Shown here: positions 8,142 to 15,874 of the stretch, in pieces
How the letters are laid out: every line of letters starts with the position of its first letter
Position numbering within the stretch: position 1 is the first letter of the stretch
Origin: JAICJR01 sp036491015
Lineage (GTDB): Bacteria; Actinomycetota; Thermoleophilia; Solirubrobacterales; Thermoleophilaceae
Assembly (NCBI GenBank): GCA_036491015.1
Contig: DASXCV010000378.1
Location: 1-59,228 of the forward strand
Direction: 5' to 3'
DNA length: 59,228 nucleotides
Translations under genes and position numbers: made by a program
The notes under the pieces: generated by a model
The model's database searches: none
Told to the model about the DNA's origin: nothing
The model's input: only the letters and a program-made list of their open reading frames with translations

Positions 8142-8908
8142 TCGCCGCCCTCGGCCGGCATTCCGGCCGCGCCGCCGCTGCGCCGCAGCGCGCGCACCCA
8201 GGCGTCCCAGTACTCCTCGGGGAAGCCGTCCTGATACTTGCGGCTGTGGATCGAGCGCACGAGGGTGTCCGGGATCGGGCGCAGGCGGCCGAGCGTGGCT
8301 GCGATCGACTGGAGCTGGACCGCCTTCTCGAGCAGCACGGCAGTGAGCACCGCCCAGTGCGCGTCGCGCTCTGCCACGAGCACGCCGTGGTTGCGCAGCA
8401 GCACCACGCTGCCGGCGCCGAGCGACTCGGCCACCTCCTTGCCCTGCTGGGCGTCGATGATCAGGTCGGGCGCGCCCTCGTAGGTGGAGATCCGGTCCGT
8501 GAACAGCACGGCGTCGTGGGTGAGCGTCTCGAGCCGGGCGTCGGTGGCGCCGAACGCCGTGGCGTGCACCGGGTGCCCGTGGATCACGGAGTTCACGTCG
8601 GGCCGGCGCTTGTAGACCTCGGTGTGCAGCACCGCCTCGAGGTGCATCACCGCCGGCGCGTCGGCCAGGTCCGCCTCGAGCGGGAAGCGGAGGATGTCCT
8701 TGGGCGCGACCTCGCTGAGCGCCACGCCCTTGCGCTTGATGTACATCATCCCGTCGGGCGTGCGCACGCTCACATGGCCGAGCGTCAGGTCCTCGTAGCC
8801 CTGGGAGGCGAGGATCCGGCAGGCCCAGGCCACCTGCTCCGGCAGCCCGGAGTCGTCGTCGAGCGCCGCGGTGAGGCCGATGCCAGTCGTCGTCGTCGGG
8901 TCGGTCAT
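8138..8908 (-). CDS. Class II aldolase/adducin family protein, probable pyridine-dicarboxylate decarboxylase
   Basis: A metal-dependent class II aldolase fold of 256 residues. GHVSVR lies at 44-49, H110 and H112 (VIHGHPVH) with H174 (LRNHGVL) are the metal ligands, and E91 is a possible catalytic residue. Most family members are sugar-phosphate aldolases. The M. loti 3-hydroxy-2-methylpyridine-4,5-dicarboxylate decarboxylase is also of this fold. With the FHMPC-dehydrogenase-like gene in the same operon, I infer the decarboxylase role, giving 3-hydroxy-2-methylpyridine-5-carboxylate. Fold certain; substrate inferred from neighbours. Confidence 0.75.
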   Translation of the reverse strand: MTDPTTTTGIGLTAALDDDSGLPEQVAWACRILASQGYEDLTLGHVSVRTPDGMMYIKRKGVALSEVAPKDILRFPLEADLADAPAVMHLEAVLHTEVYKRRPDVNSVIHGHPVHATAFGATDARLETLTHDAVLFTDRISTYEGAPDLIIDAQQGKEVAESLGAGSVVLLRNHGVLVAERDAHWAVLTAVLLEKAVQLQSIAATLGRLRPIPDTLVRSIHSRKYQDGFPEEYWDAWVRALRRSGGAAGMPAEGGE

Positions 8909-8915
8909 GACGCGC

Positions 8916-9287
8916 CTAGCGCCTTTCGGTCGGTGGGTAGGCCGGGAACGGGAAGCCGAACACCATCGCCACGTCCTCGTCCGAGGTGTTGACGACCGCG
9001 TGCCACACGCCGGCCGGGACGAACAGGCCGTCCCCGGCCTTGAACGGCACGGCGCCGTCGTCGAGCCGCAGCTCGCCGCTGCCGCTCAGCACGTAGGCCA
9101 CCTCCTCGGTCTCGTGCGCGACCGGCGCGGTCTCGCTGCCGGGCTTGAATACCGAGTAGCCGAGCGAGGCCGAGTTGCCGGACACAGACTGGTCGGTCAC
9201 GACCATGCGGCTCCAGCTGCCGCCGGGCAGGTCGATCTGCGGCACGTCCTCGAGCGCGACGGCGCGTACCTCGGTCAGAGCGCCCAC
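8916..9287 (-). CDS. Single-domain cupin protein
   Basis: A small beta-barrel cupin of 123 residues. The barrel is recognisable from GSETAPVAHETEEVAYVLSGSGEL and the second motif FVPAGVWHAVVNTSDEDV. The metal-ligand positions appear to include H in VAHETEE and H in VWHAV, so a metal site is possible. GTG at 9287 overlaps the stop of the M29/NicX-like gene by 13 nt. It sits between that gene and the aldolase-like decarboxylase, so it probably takes part in the same catabolism, as a dioxygenase, isomerase or sensor. No specific function can be read. Confidence 0.8.
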   Translation of the reverse strand: MGALTEVRAVALEDVPQIDLPGGSWSRMVVTDQSVSGNSASLGYSVFKPGSETAPVAHETEEVAYVLSGSGELRLDDGAVPFKAGDGLFVPAGVWHAVVNTSDEDVAMVFGFPFPAYPPTERR

Positions 9288-10279
9288 TGGCCGTCCTTGA
9301 TGATCCAGCGCCCGTCGTCCACGACCTGGAGGCTCGCCTCGAGCACCACGCCGTCGAGGTGCAGCTTGCTCACGTTCTGGCCGCCCGGGTACGCGCTGTG
9401 GTTGTCGCCAAGCGCGCAGTGCACGGTGCCCACGCGGCCCTTCTCCGACGGCGTGCCGAACGGCGCGATGTCGCTCACGCCGAACGCGAACTCGCCGATC
9501 ACCGTGGCGTTCTCCACGCCCTCGATCACGTCACGCAGGCGCGCGGCGTCGCCGCCGCCCTCGATCTTCACGGCCTTGCCGCCCTCGATCGTCCACGTGA
9601 TCGGCTCGTTCACCTGGCCGGGCAGGCCGATGCCGAGCATCACGCCGTCGACCACCATCGTGCCCTGGGTCTGGTCCTCGACCGCGGCGTAGGCCACCTC
9701 GGCCCAGAGCGGCAGCGGTCCCATCATGATGCCGCGCTCCTTGATCGGCACGAGGGCGAGCGGCGGGCGGCCCTTGATGCTCACGGTGAAGTCGGTGCCC
9801 TTCGCCGAGGTCACGCGCACCTTCTCCACGCCCTCGAGCGCCTTCATCGCGTCCTGCGCGCGCTGGCGCGCGGCGTGCAGCATGTCGAGCGTCAGTCCCC
9901 AGGCGCCCATGCCCGGCTCGACGGAAGCGATCTTCGCGTTGTTCGCCACCGACTCCTTGACGGCGGAGATGTGGGCGAAGCGGTTGGCCCACTCGAGGTT
10001 CGTGATGATGATGATCTCGTCCGAGCTGACCATCGCCTGGTGCAGGTTCTGCGGCGGCGCCATCGGGAAGTGGGTGTCGGCCAGGCCGCGGCGCACCTGC
10101 ATCTCGTTGTTCATCACGACCGGCCAGGCGCCCCGCTCCATGCATACCTCGGCCACCGCCATGGCCTCGTGCGAGTGCTCGTCGTCGGTGATGATCGTGA
10201 CGACGTCGTCGGCCTCGACCGTCATGCAGACGTCGACCACGAGCTCGGCGTCCTTTCGGATCTCCGCTGCGTCGGGCAT
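9275..10279 (-). CDS. Aminopeptidase T (M29) / NicX-like metalloenzyme, candidate ring-cleaving dioxygenase
   Basis: A 334-residue member of the fold shared by M29 leucyl aminopeptidases and 2,5-dihydroxypyridine 5,6-dioxygenase (NicX). Likely metal ligands are E194, E263, H287, H307 and D309. The HLD triplet at 307-309 corresponds to the His-x-Asp pair used for iron in NicX and for metal in M29 peptidases. The sequence alone does not separate peptidase from dioxygenase. The operon holds a molybdenum hydroxylase and pyridine-pathway enzymes, which favours the NicX-like reading. ATG at 10279 is chosen over a longer frame that runs through the LLM gene. Confidence 0.72.
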   Translation of the reverse strand: MPDAAEIRKDAELVVDVCMTVEADDVVTIITDDEHSHEAMAVAEVCMERGAWPVVMNNEMQVRRGLADTHFPMAPPQNLHQAMVSSDEIIIITNLEWANRFAHISAVKESVANNAKIASVEPGMGAWGLTLDMLHAARQRAQDAMKALEGVEKVRVTSAKGTDFTVSIKGRPPLALVPIKERGIMMGPLPLWAEVAYAAVEDQTQGTMVVDGVMLGIGLPGQVNEPITWTIEGGKAVKIEGGGDAARLRDVIEGVENATVIGEFAFGVSDIAPFGTPSEKGRVGTVHCALGDNHSAYPGGQNVSKLHLDGVVLEASLQVVDDGRWIIKDGQWAL

Positions 10280-10284
10280 TGCGC

Positions 10285-11331
10285 CTACCTCACTCTTTCC
10301 GGTTCGAACATGGGCAGGATCTCCTTGGCGAAGCGCTCGACCTGCCCAAACTGGTCGATCGCTCCAAAGCGGCAGATGAAGTAGTCCACCCCGCGCGCGT
10401 GGAACTCGCGCAGCCACTCGGCGATGGTCTCGGGGGTGCCCACCGGGCCCCAGTTGGAGAGGTCCATTGCCTTCGACAGCTCGGGGTAGTACTTCGAGAT
10501 GTACTCGTCGAACGCGGCGCGCGCATCGTCCTCGGAGTCGCCGATGTTCATGGTCACCTGGTAGGAGACCGTGTAGTCCGACCAGTCGCTGCCGAGCGCG
10601 GCGGCGGCGTCCGTGAGGTAGCCGATCTGCTCGGTCAGCTCCTCCGGGTGCGTCGCGCGGCAGCAGGTCATCCACCCGTCGCCGTACTCGATGATGCGCC
10701 GGCAGGCGCGCTCCATGATCCGGCGCATCTTGTCCGTGGGCTGGTCCCCGAGCAGCCGCGGATTGGAGACGATCCAGATCGGCGGCGGCTGCTGCAGCGG
10801 CCGGAGCGGCGCCATCTCGGTGCCGCTGTGGAACGAGATGTTGTCGTAGTCGTAGTAGGTGCCCTTGAAGCTGGTCGTGCCGTCGCGCCAGAGGTCGTTC
10901 ACCACCTGGAGCCCCTCCTCGAACACCGTCGCGCGGTCCTTGAACGGCAGCCCGATCGCGGCGAACTCGCGGCGCACGCCCTCCTCGGGGTTGCCCATAC
11001 AGGGACCGAAGATGGTGCGGCCGCCGGAGAGCACGTCGAGCGTGGCCCACTCGAGCGCGGTGAACAGCGGGTTCCGGACCGAGGTGACGAGACAGGCAGT
11101 GCCGAGGCGCACGCGGCTCGTGCGCTGGGAGATCGCGGACAGGAGCGACATCGGCTCGTAGCGCGGCTTCGAGAAGAGGCTGTCGCCGACCCACACCGAG
11201 TCGAACCCGTACTCCTCGACCTTCTCGGACAGCTCGAGCAGCGCCTGCAGGTCGTAGTCCGGTGCGATCAGCGGCTCGCGGTTGTTCAGGTTCACGCCGA
11301 ACTGCGGCCGCTCTCGTGTCTCGTCTGCCAT
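10285..11331 (-). CDS. LLM-class flavin-dependent oxidoreductase
   Basis: A luciferase-like TIM-barrel flavoprotein of 348 residues, close to the usual family length. Typical features are the N-terminal EEYGFDSVWVGDSLF strand, the SQRTSRVRLGTACL segment, and RATVFEEGLQVVNDLW in the middle. Members use FMN or F420 and often need a separate reductase; none is seen nearby. It lies between the regulator and the NicX-like gene with gaps of 9 and 5 nt. In the pathway it could hydroxylate or open the pyridine ring, as the LLM enzyme RutA does for pyrimidines, but its reaction is unproven. Confidence 0.85.
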   Translation of the reverse strand: MADETRERPQFGVNLNNREPLIAPDYDLQALLELSEKVEEYGFDSVWVGDSLFSKPRYEPMSLLSAISQRTSRVRLGTACLVTSVRNPLFTALEWATLDVLSGGRTIFGPCMGNPEEGVRREFAAIGLPFKDRATVFEEGLQVVNDLWRDGTTSFKGTYYDYDNISFHSGTEMAPLRPLQQPPPIWIVSNPRLLGDQPTDKMRRIMERACRRIIEYGDGWMTCCRATHPEELTEQIGYLTDAAAALGSDWSDYTVSYQVTMNIGDSEDDARAAFDEYISKYYPELSKAMDLSNWGPVGTPETIAEWLREFHARGVDYFICRFGAIDQFGQVERFAKEILPMFEPERVR

Positions 11332-11340
11332 GCCGTCCTT

Positions 11341-12054
11341 TCAGCTCGCTTTTTCGATCTCGGAGGCGTCGGCCTCGTCGAACAGGTCCTGCGCCTCGGG
11401 CGAGTCGAGCACCCGCTGCGGGACCTCGATGTGCTCGGCCATCAGCCGCGCCGCACGTTCGGCGTCGCCGGCGTCGACGGCCTCGAGGATGCGCTCGTGC
11501 GCCGCCGCCGACTCGCCCAGGCCGCCACGCAGCTCGGCCGACTTGCGCAGCAGCCGGCCCATCTGGCCGAGCAGCTGCTGGTGCATGTCGAACAGGCGGC
11601 GGTTGCCCGACGCCGCCACGAGCTTCTCGTGGAAGCGGCGGTTGATCTCGAAGAAGGCGTTGGCGTCGTCGGCGTCGGCCAGCCGGCGCATGTCGTCGCT
11701 CATGCGGTGGAGGTCGGCCTTCTCCTCGTCGGTGAGGCGCGGCACGGCCACGCGCGTGGCGAGCGTCTCGAGCGCCTCGCGCACCTGGTAGGCGTCCATG
11801 AACTCCTGCTTGGTGAGCTTGGTGACGATTGCGCCGCGCCGTGGGTTGATCGTCACGAGCCCCTCCGCGGCGAGCCCGCCGAGCGCCTCGCGGATCGGCC
11901 CGCGGCTCACGCCCAGGAGGTTGGCCAGCGCCACCTCGTTCAGCTCGCTGCCGGGCTCGAGGCGGTTCGACAGGATCTCCTCGCGCAGGTGCTCCACCAC
12001 CTGCTCGCGGAGCGTCAGATTCCGCACCGGCCGCTGGTCGGGGGTGGCGGTCAC
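11341..12054 (-). CDS. GntR-family transcriptional regulator, FCD (FadR) subfamily
   Basis: A DNA-binding regulator of 237 residues. A winged helix occupies about 14-80 (ELNEVALANLLGVSRGPIREALGGLAAEGLV), followed by an all-helical FCD effector domain. The domain's metal-site residues are recognisable: D88, H142, H186 and H208. FCD regulators usually sense small carboxylates. GTG at 12054 overlaps the permease stop by 4 nt, which fixes the start. It is encoded inside the leftward operon. It is the obvious candidate to bind the palindrome at 17101-17117, and a pathway intermediate is the likely effector. Confidence 0.88.
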   Translation of the reverse strand: MTATPDQRPVRNLTLREQVVEHLREEILSNRLEPGSELNEVALANLLGVSRGPIREALGGLAAEGLVTINPRRGAIVTKLTKQEFMDAYQVREALETLATRVAVPRLTDEEKADLHRMSDDMRRLADADDANAFFEINRRFHEKLVAASGNRRLFDMHQQLLGQMGRLLRKSAELRGGLGESAAAHERILEAVDAGDAERAARLMAEHIEVPQRVLDSPEAQDLFDEADASEIEKAS

Positions 12055-12986
12055 CGAGCCCCTCTCACGTATGGAGTCGCCAGCGCGGGCGGCAGGTAGG
12101 AACGACGCGCGAACAGCACCAGCGCGACCATGATCGCGATGAACGGCAGCATGTTGATCAGGTCCTGGGAGATGTTGATCCCGGCGAGCTGGAGCGCCGT
12201 GGCGATCGACAGCGAGATGCCGAACAGGAACGCCCCGAGCAGCACCCACACGGGCTTTCCGCGCGCGAGCATGCAGATCACGATCGCCATGTAGCCCTGG
12301 CCCTGGGTCATGAACGGCGTGAACACCCCGGCGCCGACGATCGACAGGTAGGCGCCGCCGATGCCCGCGAGCGCGCCGGTGCAGAGCACCGCGTACGAGC
12401 GCGTGGCCAGCACGCTCACGCCGGCGGCGTCGAGCGCTTCCGGTTTCTCGCCCGCCGCGCGCAGGTTCAGCCCGACGTTGGTGCGGCGGAACACCCAGGT
12501 GAGAACGAACACGAGCGCGACCCCGAGGTACACGAGGAGGTGCTGCTCGAACACGCTCGGCCCGATCACCGGGATCTTGTGCAGGAGCGGGACATGCACT
12601 TCGGTCATCGCGCCGAGGCGGGGATAGGTCGTGCCGAACTGCGCGCCCTGGAGCACGCTCGTGATGCCCTCCCCGGCCAGCGTGATCGCGATGCCGATGA
12701 CGATCTGGTCGAGCCCCAGCCAGACGCAGAGCACGACCATGAGCGAGCAGGCGATCAGCCCGCCGACGGCTCCCATGCCGAAGCCGAGCCAGGACGAGTG
12801 CCCGTAGTAGGCGCCGATGAAGCCGACGTAGGCGCCCACGAGCATCATGCCCTCGAGGCCGAGGTTGAGCACTCCGGCGCGCTCGGAGATCGTCTCCCCG
12901 ATCGCGGTGAGCATCAGCGGTACGCCGGCCACGATGCCGCCGGAGATCAGCGCCGTGAGCGCCGCCTGGTGGAAGAGGTTGCTCAT
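12051..12986 (-). CDS. ABC transporter permease (BMP-type importer, second permease)
   Basis: An inner-membrane permease of 311 residues with about eight to nine hydrophobic helices. It carries the family motif ETISERAGVLNLGLEGMMLVGA near 31-52, typical of nucleoside/BMP importer permeases (YufQ, BmpC or RfuD type). ATG at 12986 overlaps the preceding permease by 4 nt, and its end overlaps the GntR start by 4 nt. It pairs with the other permease at 12983-14179 to form the channel of the importer encoded at the head of this operon. Confidence 0.9.
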   Translation of the reverse strand: MSNLFHQAALTALISGGIVAGVPLMLTAIGETISERAGVLNLGLEGMMLVGAYVGFIGAYYGHSSWLGFGMGAVGGLIACSLMVVLCVWLGLDQIVIGIAITLAGEGITSVLQGAQFGTTYPRLGAMTEVHVPLLHKIPVIGPSVFEQHLLVYLGVALVFVLTWVFRRTNVGLNLRAAGEKPEALDAAGVSVLATRSYAVLCTGALAGIGGAYLSIVGAGVFTPFMTQGQGYMAIVICMLARGKPVWVLLGAFLFGISLSIATALQLAGINISQDLINMLPFIAIMVALVLFARRSYLPPALATPYVRGAR

Positions 12987-14179
12987 GCCGCCTCCTGGCC
13001 TTCGGTGGGAGAGGCAACGCTCTCCTGCCGGCGGCGGATGAGCGGCTTGCGCAGCGCCTCGCGCATGCCCTCCGGCAGGTAGCTCTGGCCGAGGTCGCGG
13101 CGGCGGCCGACGAACTCGATCAGCGTCATGAAGATCAGGATCAGTGCCACGAGCACGAGCAGGAAGTCCGTGGGCAGGTTGGCGTTCGAAGCCGCGAGAT
13201 CGCCGCCGGTGGAGAGCACCGCGAAGAAAGCGATGAACGGGATCACCGCGAGCGGGTTGAGCCGCGCGAGGAACACGAACGGGATCACCGTGTCGCCGTA
13301 GGCCGGGTTCCAGTTCGCGCGCGAGTAGCCCCAGACGCCCAGGATGTCGGCGGCCGCCGCGGCGCCGATCATCGCGCCGCTCACGAGGAAGGCCGAGATG
13401 ATCAGCTTGCGAACCTGCACGCCCACGTGCCGCGCCGCTCGCGGGTTGGCGCCGAACACCTGGATGCGCAGCCCGAACGCGGTGCGCGTGAGCACGTAGT
13501 AGGCCGCGATCGCGGCGGCGAGGGCCACGAGCACGCCCACGTGGATGCGCGTGCCGGGGATCGCCGGCAGCATCTTGTCGAGCGGCAGGACCTTGGTCTG
13601 GGGGATGTTCACCGTCGGGTCCTGGAACGGGCCCTTCACGAGGATGTTCGCCAGCCCGACGCCGATGAACGACATCATCAGCGTCGTGATGATCTCGTTG
13701 GTGTCGTAGGCCGCCTTCAGCCCCGCGGGTAACAGCGTCCAGGACGCCCCCACGCCGGCCGCCACGAGGAACAGGATCGTCATCGCCACCCACAGCGGGA
13801 CGTGCGTGACGAGCGAGGGCCCGAGGCCGGAGAGGACGGCGGCGGCGAGCAGGAACTGCCCGTCGTAGCCGAGGTTCCAGATGTTCGCGCGGAACACGAA
13901 GATCAGCCCGACCGCGATCAGGAGCAGCGGCGCCATGCGCATCGCGCTGTCCTGCCACGAGCCCTGCTGCACCCCGCCGTGCCAGATGTCGGAGTAGAAG
14001 CTGAGCGGGTCGCGCCCGAGGATCACGAGCAGGATGCCGCCCGCGATCAGCGCGAGGATCACGGGCACCAGCGAGCGCACGAGCAGGTCGATCATGCGAG
14101 CAACGCTGCGGTGGCGCTCGGGGCGCAGCGGCTCGTCGACCGTCGGCATCGTCTCGCGGGCGCCGATCGCGCTCATCAC
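12983..14179 (-). CDS. ABC transporter permease (BMP-type importer, first permease)
   Basis: A membrane permease of 398 residues, YufP/BmpB-like. A charged N-terminus of about 25 residues is followed by multiple hydrophobic segments. Recognisable stretches include FRANIWNLGYDGQFLLAA and LKAAYDTNEIITTLMMSFI, hallmarks of this permease family. ATG at 14179 overlaps the ATPase stop by 4 nt. The C-terminal tail is hydrophilic and probably cytoplasmic. It forms the translocation pore with the neighbouring permease. The substrate is not readable from the sequence; context suggests a B6 vitamer or a related pyridine. Confidence 0.9.
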   Translation of the reverse strand: MMSAIGARETMPTVDEPLRPERHRSVARMIDLLVRSLVPVILALIAGGILLVILGRDPLSFYSDIWHGGVQQGSWQDSAMRMAPLLLIAVGLIFVFRANIWNLGYDGQFLLAAAVLSGLGPSLVTHVPLWVAMTILFLVAAGVGASWTLLPAGLKAAYDTNEIITTLMMSFIGVGLANILVKGPFQDPTVNIPQTKVLPLDKMLPAIPGTRIHVGVLVALAAAIAAYYVLTRTAFGLRIQVFGANPRAARHVGVQVRKLIISAFLVSGAMIGAAAAADILGVWGYSRANWNPAYGDTVIPFVFLARLNPLAVIPFIAFFAVLSTGGDLAASNANLPTDFLLVLVALILIFMTLIEFVGRRRDLGQSYLPEGMREALRKPLIRRRQESVASPTEGQEAA

Positions 14180-15837
14180 GCGGCTCCCGCCCGCGTGCCG
14201 AGCGACACGTCTCCGATCATCAGCCGCCCGACCTCCTCGGCCGCGCCGGGCCCGGGCTTCACCTCGCCGACGATGCGGCCACGCGACAGCACGGCGATCC
14301 GGTCGGACACCTCGAGCAGCTCGTCGAGGTCGGTGGAGATCACGAGCGCGGCCTTGTTCTCGCGCATGTCGCGGATCATCTGGCGGACCGTGCGCGTGGT
14401 CTTCAGATCGAGCCCGTAGGTGGGCTTGTGGAAGACGACGACCTTCGAGTCGAACGACAGCTCGCGCGCGAGGATCACCTTCTGCACGTTGCCGCCGGAC
14501 AGCGTGCCCGCGCGCGCGTCCACGCTCGGCGTGCGCACGTCGAAGCGCTCGACCAGCTCCCTGGCGCGCTCGTCGATCGCGTGCTTGCGAATCCGTCCCT
14601 GGCGCCAGAAGGGCGCCTGGCCGATGCGCTTGAGGAAGATGTTGATCGACACCGGCATGCCGGAGACGATCCCCTCGCCGAGCCGGTCGTCCGTGAGGTA
14701 GCGGAGACCCAGCTTCTCTCGCCCGGTAACGCCCACGTGGCCGATCCGCGCGCCGAAGAACAGCAACTCGCCCCGCTGCAGCCGGCGCTGCCCGCTCACC
14801 GCCTCGGCGAGCGCGCGCTGGCCGTTGCCGTCCACGCCGGCCACACCGAGGATCTCGCCGAGGTGCAGGGTGAGCGACACGTCGTCGAGGCCGGGCTCGA
14901 CGCCCTCGCCGCGCACCGACACGCGCTCCAGCTTGAGCACCTCCTCAGCGGTGGCGGGGACCGGCTGCGCCTCGTACTCGAGCTGGTCGCTCACGCTGAG
15001 CTCCGCCTTCAGCTCCACGGCGTCGGCAAGGCCACCGCCGGCGTCGCCGAACATCATCGCCACGATGCGCTGCTCGAGCTGCTCGGGCGTGGCCGCCTTC
15101 ACGGCCTGCTCGTCGAGCGTTCCTACCAGCTGCCCGCGGCGCAGTACGGAGATGCGGTCGCCGAGGAAGGCCGCCTCGTGCAGCTTGTGCGTGATGAAGA
15201 TGATCGCGAGGCCGTTCTCCTTCAGCCGCGAGAGCACCTTGTAGAGCTCCTCCACCGCCTGGGGCGTGAGCATCGAGGTGGGCTCGTCGAGGATCAGGAG
15301 TCGCGAGCCGCGCCAGAGCGCCTTCACGATCTCGACCTGCTGCTGGCGCCCGAGCGCGAGGTCGGCGGCCTTCGCCGACGGCTCGACCTCGACTCCGAGC
15401 GTCGTGCCGAGCTCCTTCAGGCGCGCGCTCGCCGAGACGCCGTCGAGCCGCAGCTTGTGCGTATCGCCGAGCATCAGGTTCTCGAGCACGCTCAGCGCCG
15501 GGATCAGCGTGGAGTGCTGGTAGACGGTGCCGATCCCGAGCTCGAGCGCATCGCGCGGCGAGGCGATGTCGACGTCCTCGCCGTCCACGCGGATGCGCCC
15601 CGAGTCGGGCCGCTGGATGCCGGACAGGATCCCCATGAGGGTGGACTTGCCCGCGCCGTTCTCACCGAGCAGGCAGTGCACCTCGCCGCGGCGGACGTCG
15701 AACGAGATGTCGTCGTTGGCCACGACGCCGGGGAACGCCTTCGTGATCCCCCTCAGTTCGACCACCGGAGCGAGGTCCGGGGAGGACGGGCCACCTGGAC
15801 CCGACTCCCCGGACCTGAGATGCGCAGCCGCGCTCAC
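14176..15837 (-). CDS. ABC transporter ATP-binding protein, two fused NBDs (BMP-type importer)
   Basis: A 553-residue protein with two ATP-binding domains, YufO/RbsA-like. The first domain has Walker A GENGAGKST (58-66), signature LALGRQQQ and Walker B LLILDEPTS. The second has a degenerate Walker A (GVDGNGQRAL), an intact LSGGN signature, and a Walker B region where the usual Asp-Glu is replaced (VVVFHKPTYGLD). Only one composite ATP site is therefore likely to be catalytic, which is common in this transporter class. It follows the binding-protein gene after 37 nt and overlaps the first permease by 4 nt. Confidence 0.9.
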   Translation of the reverse strand: MSAAAHLRSGESGPGGPSSPDLAPVVELRGITKAFPGVVANDDISFDVRRGEVHCLLGENGAGKSTLMGILSGIQRPDSGRIRVDGEDVDIASPRDALELGIGTVYQHSTLIPALSVLENLMLGDTHKLRLDGVSASARLKELGTTLGVEVEPSAKAADLALGRQQQVEIVKALWRGSRLLILDEPTSMLTPQAVEELYKVLSRLKENGLAIIFITHKLHEAAFLGDRISVLRRGQLVGTLDEQAVKAATPEQLEQRIVAMMFGDAGGGLADAVELKAELSVSDQLEYEAQPVPATAEEVLKLERVSVRGEGVEPGLDDVSLTLHLGEILGVAGVDGNGQRALAEAVSGQRRLQRGELLFFGARIGHVGVTGREKLGLRYLTDDRLGEGIVSGMPVSINIFLKRIGQAPFWRQGRIRKHAIDERARELVERFDVRTPSVDARAGTLSGGNVQKVILARELSFDSKVVVFHKPTYGLDLKTTRTVRQMIRDMRENKAALVISTDLDELLEVSDRIAVLSRGRIVGEVKPGPGAAEEVGRLMIGDVSLGTRAGAA

Positions 15838-15874
15838 GGAGCCGGCGACGGAACGGCCTTCAGCGCTGCGACGG

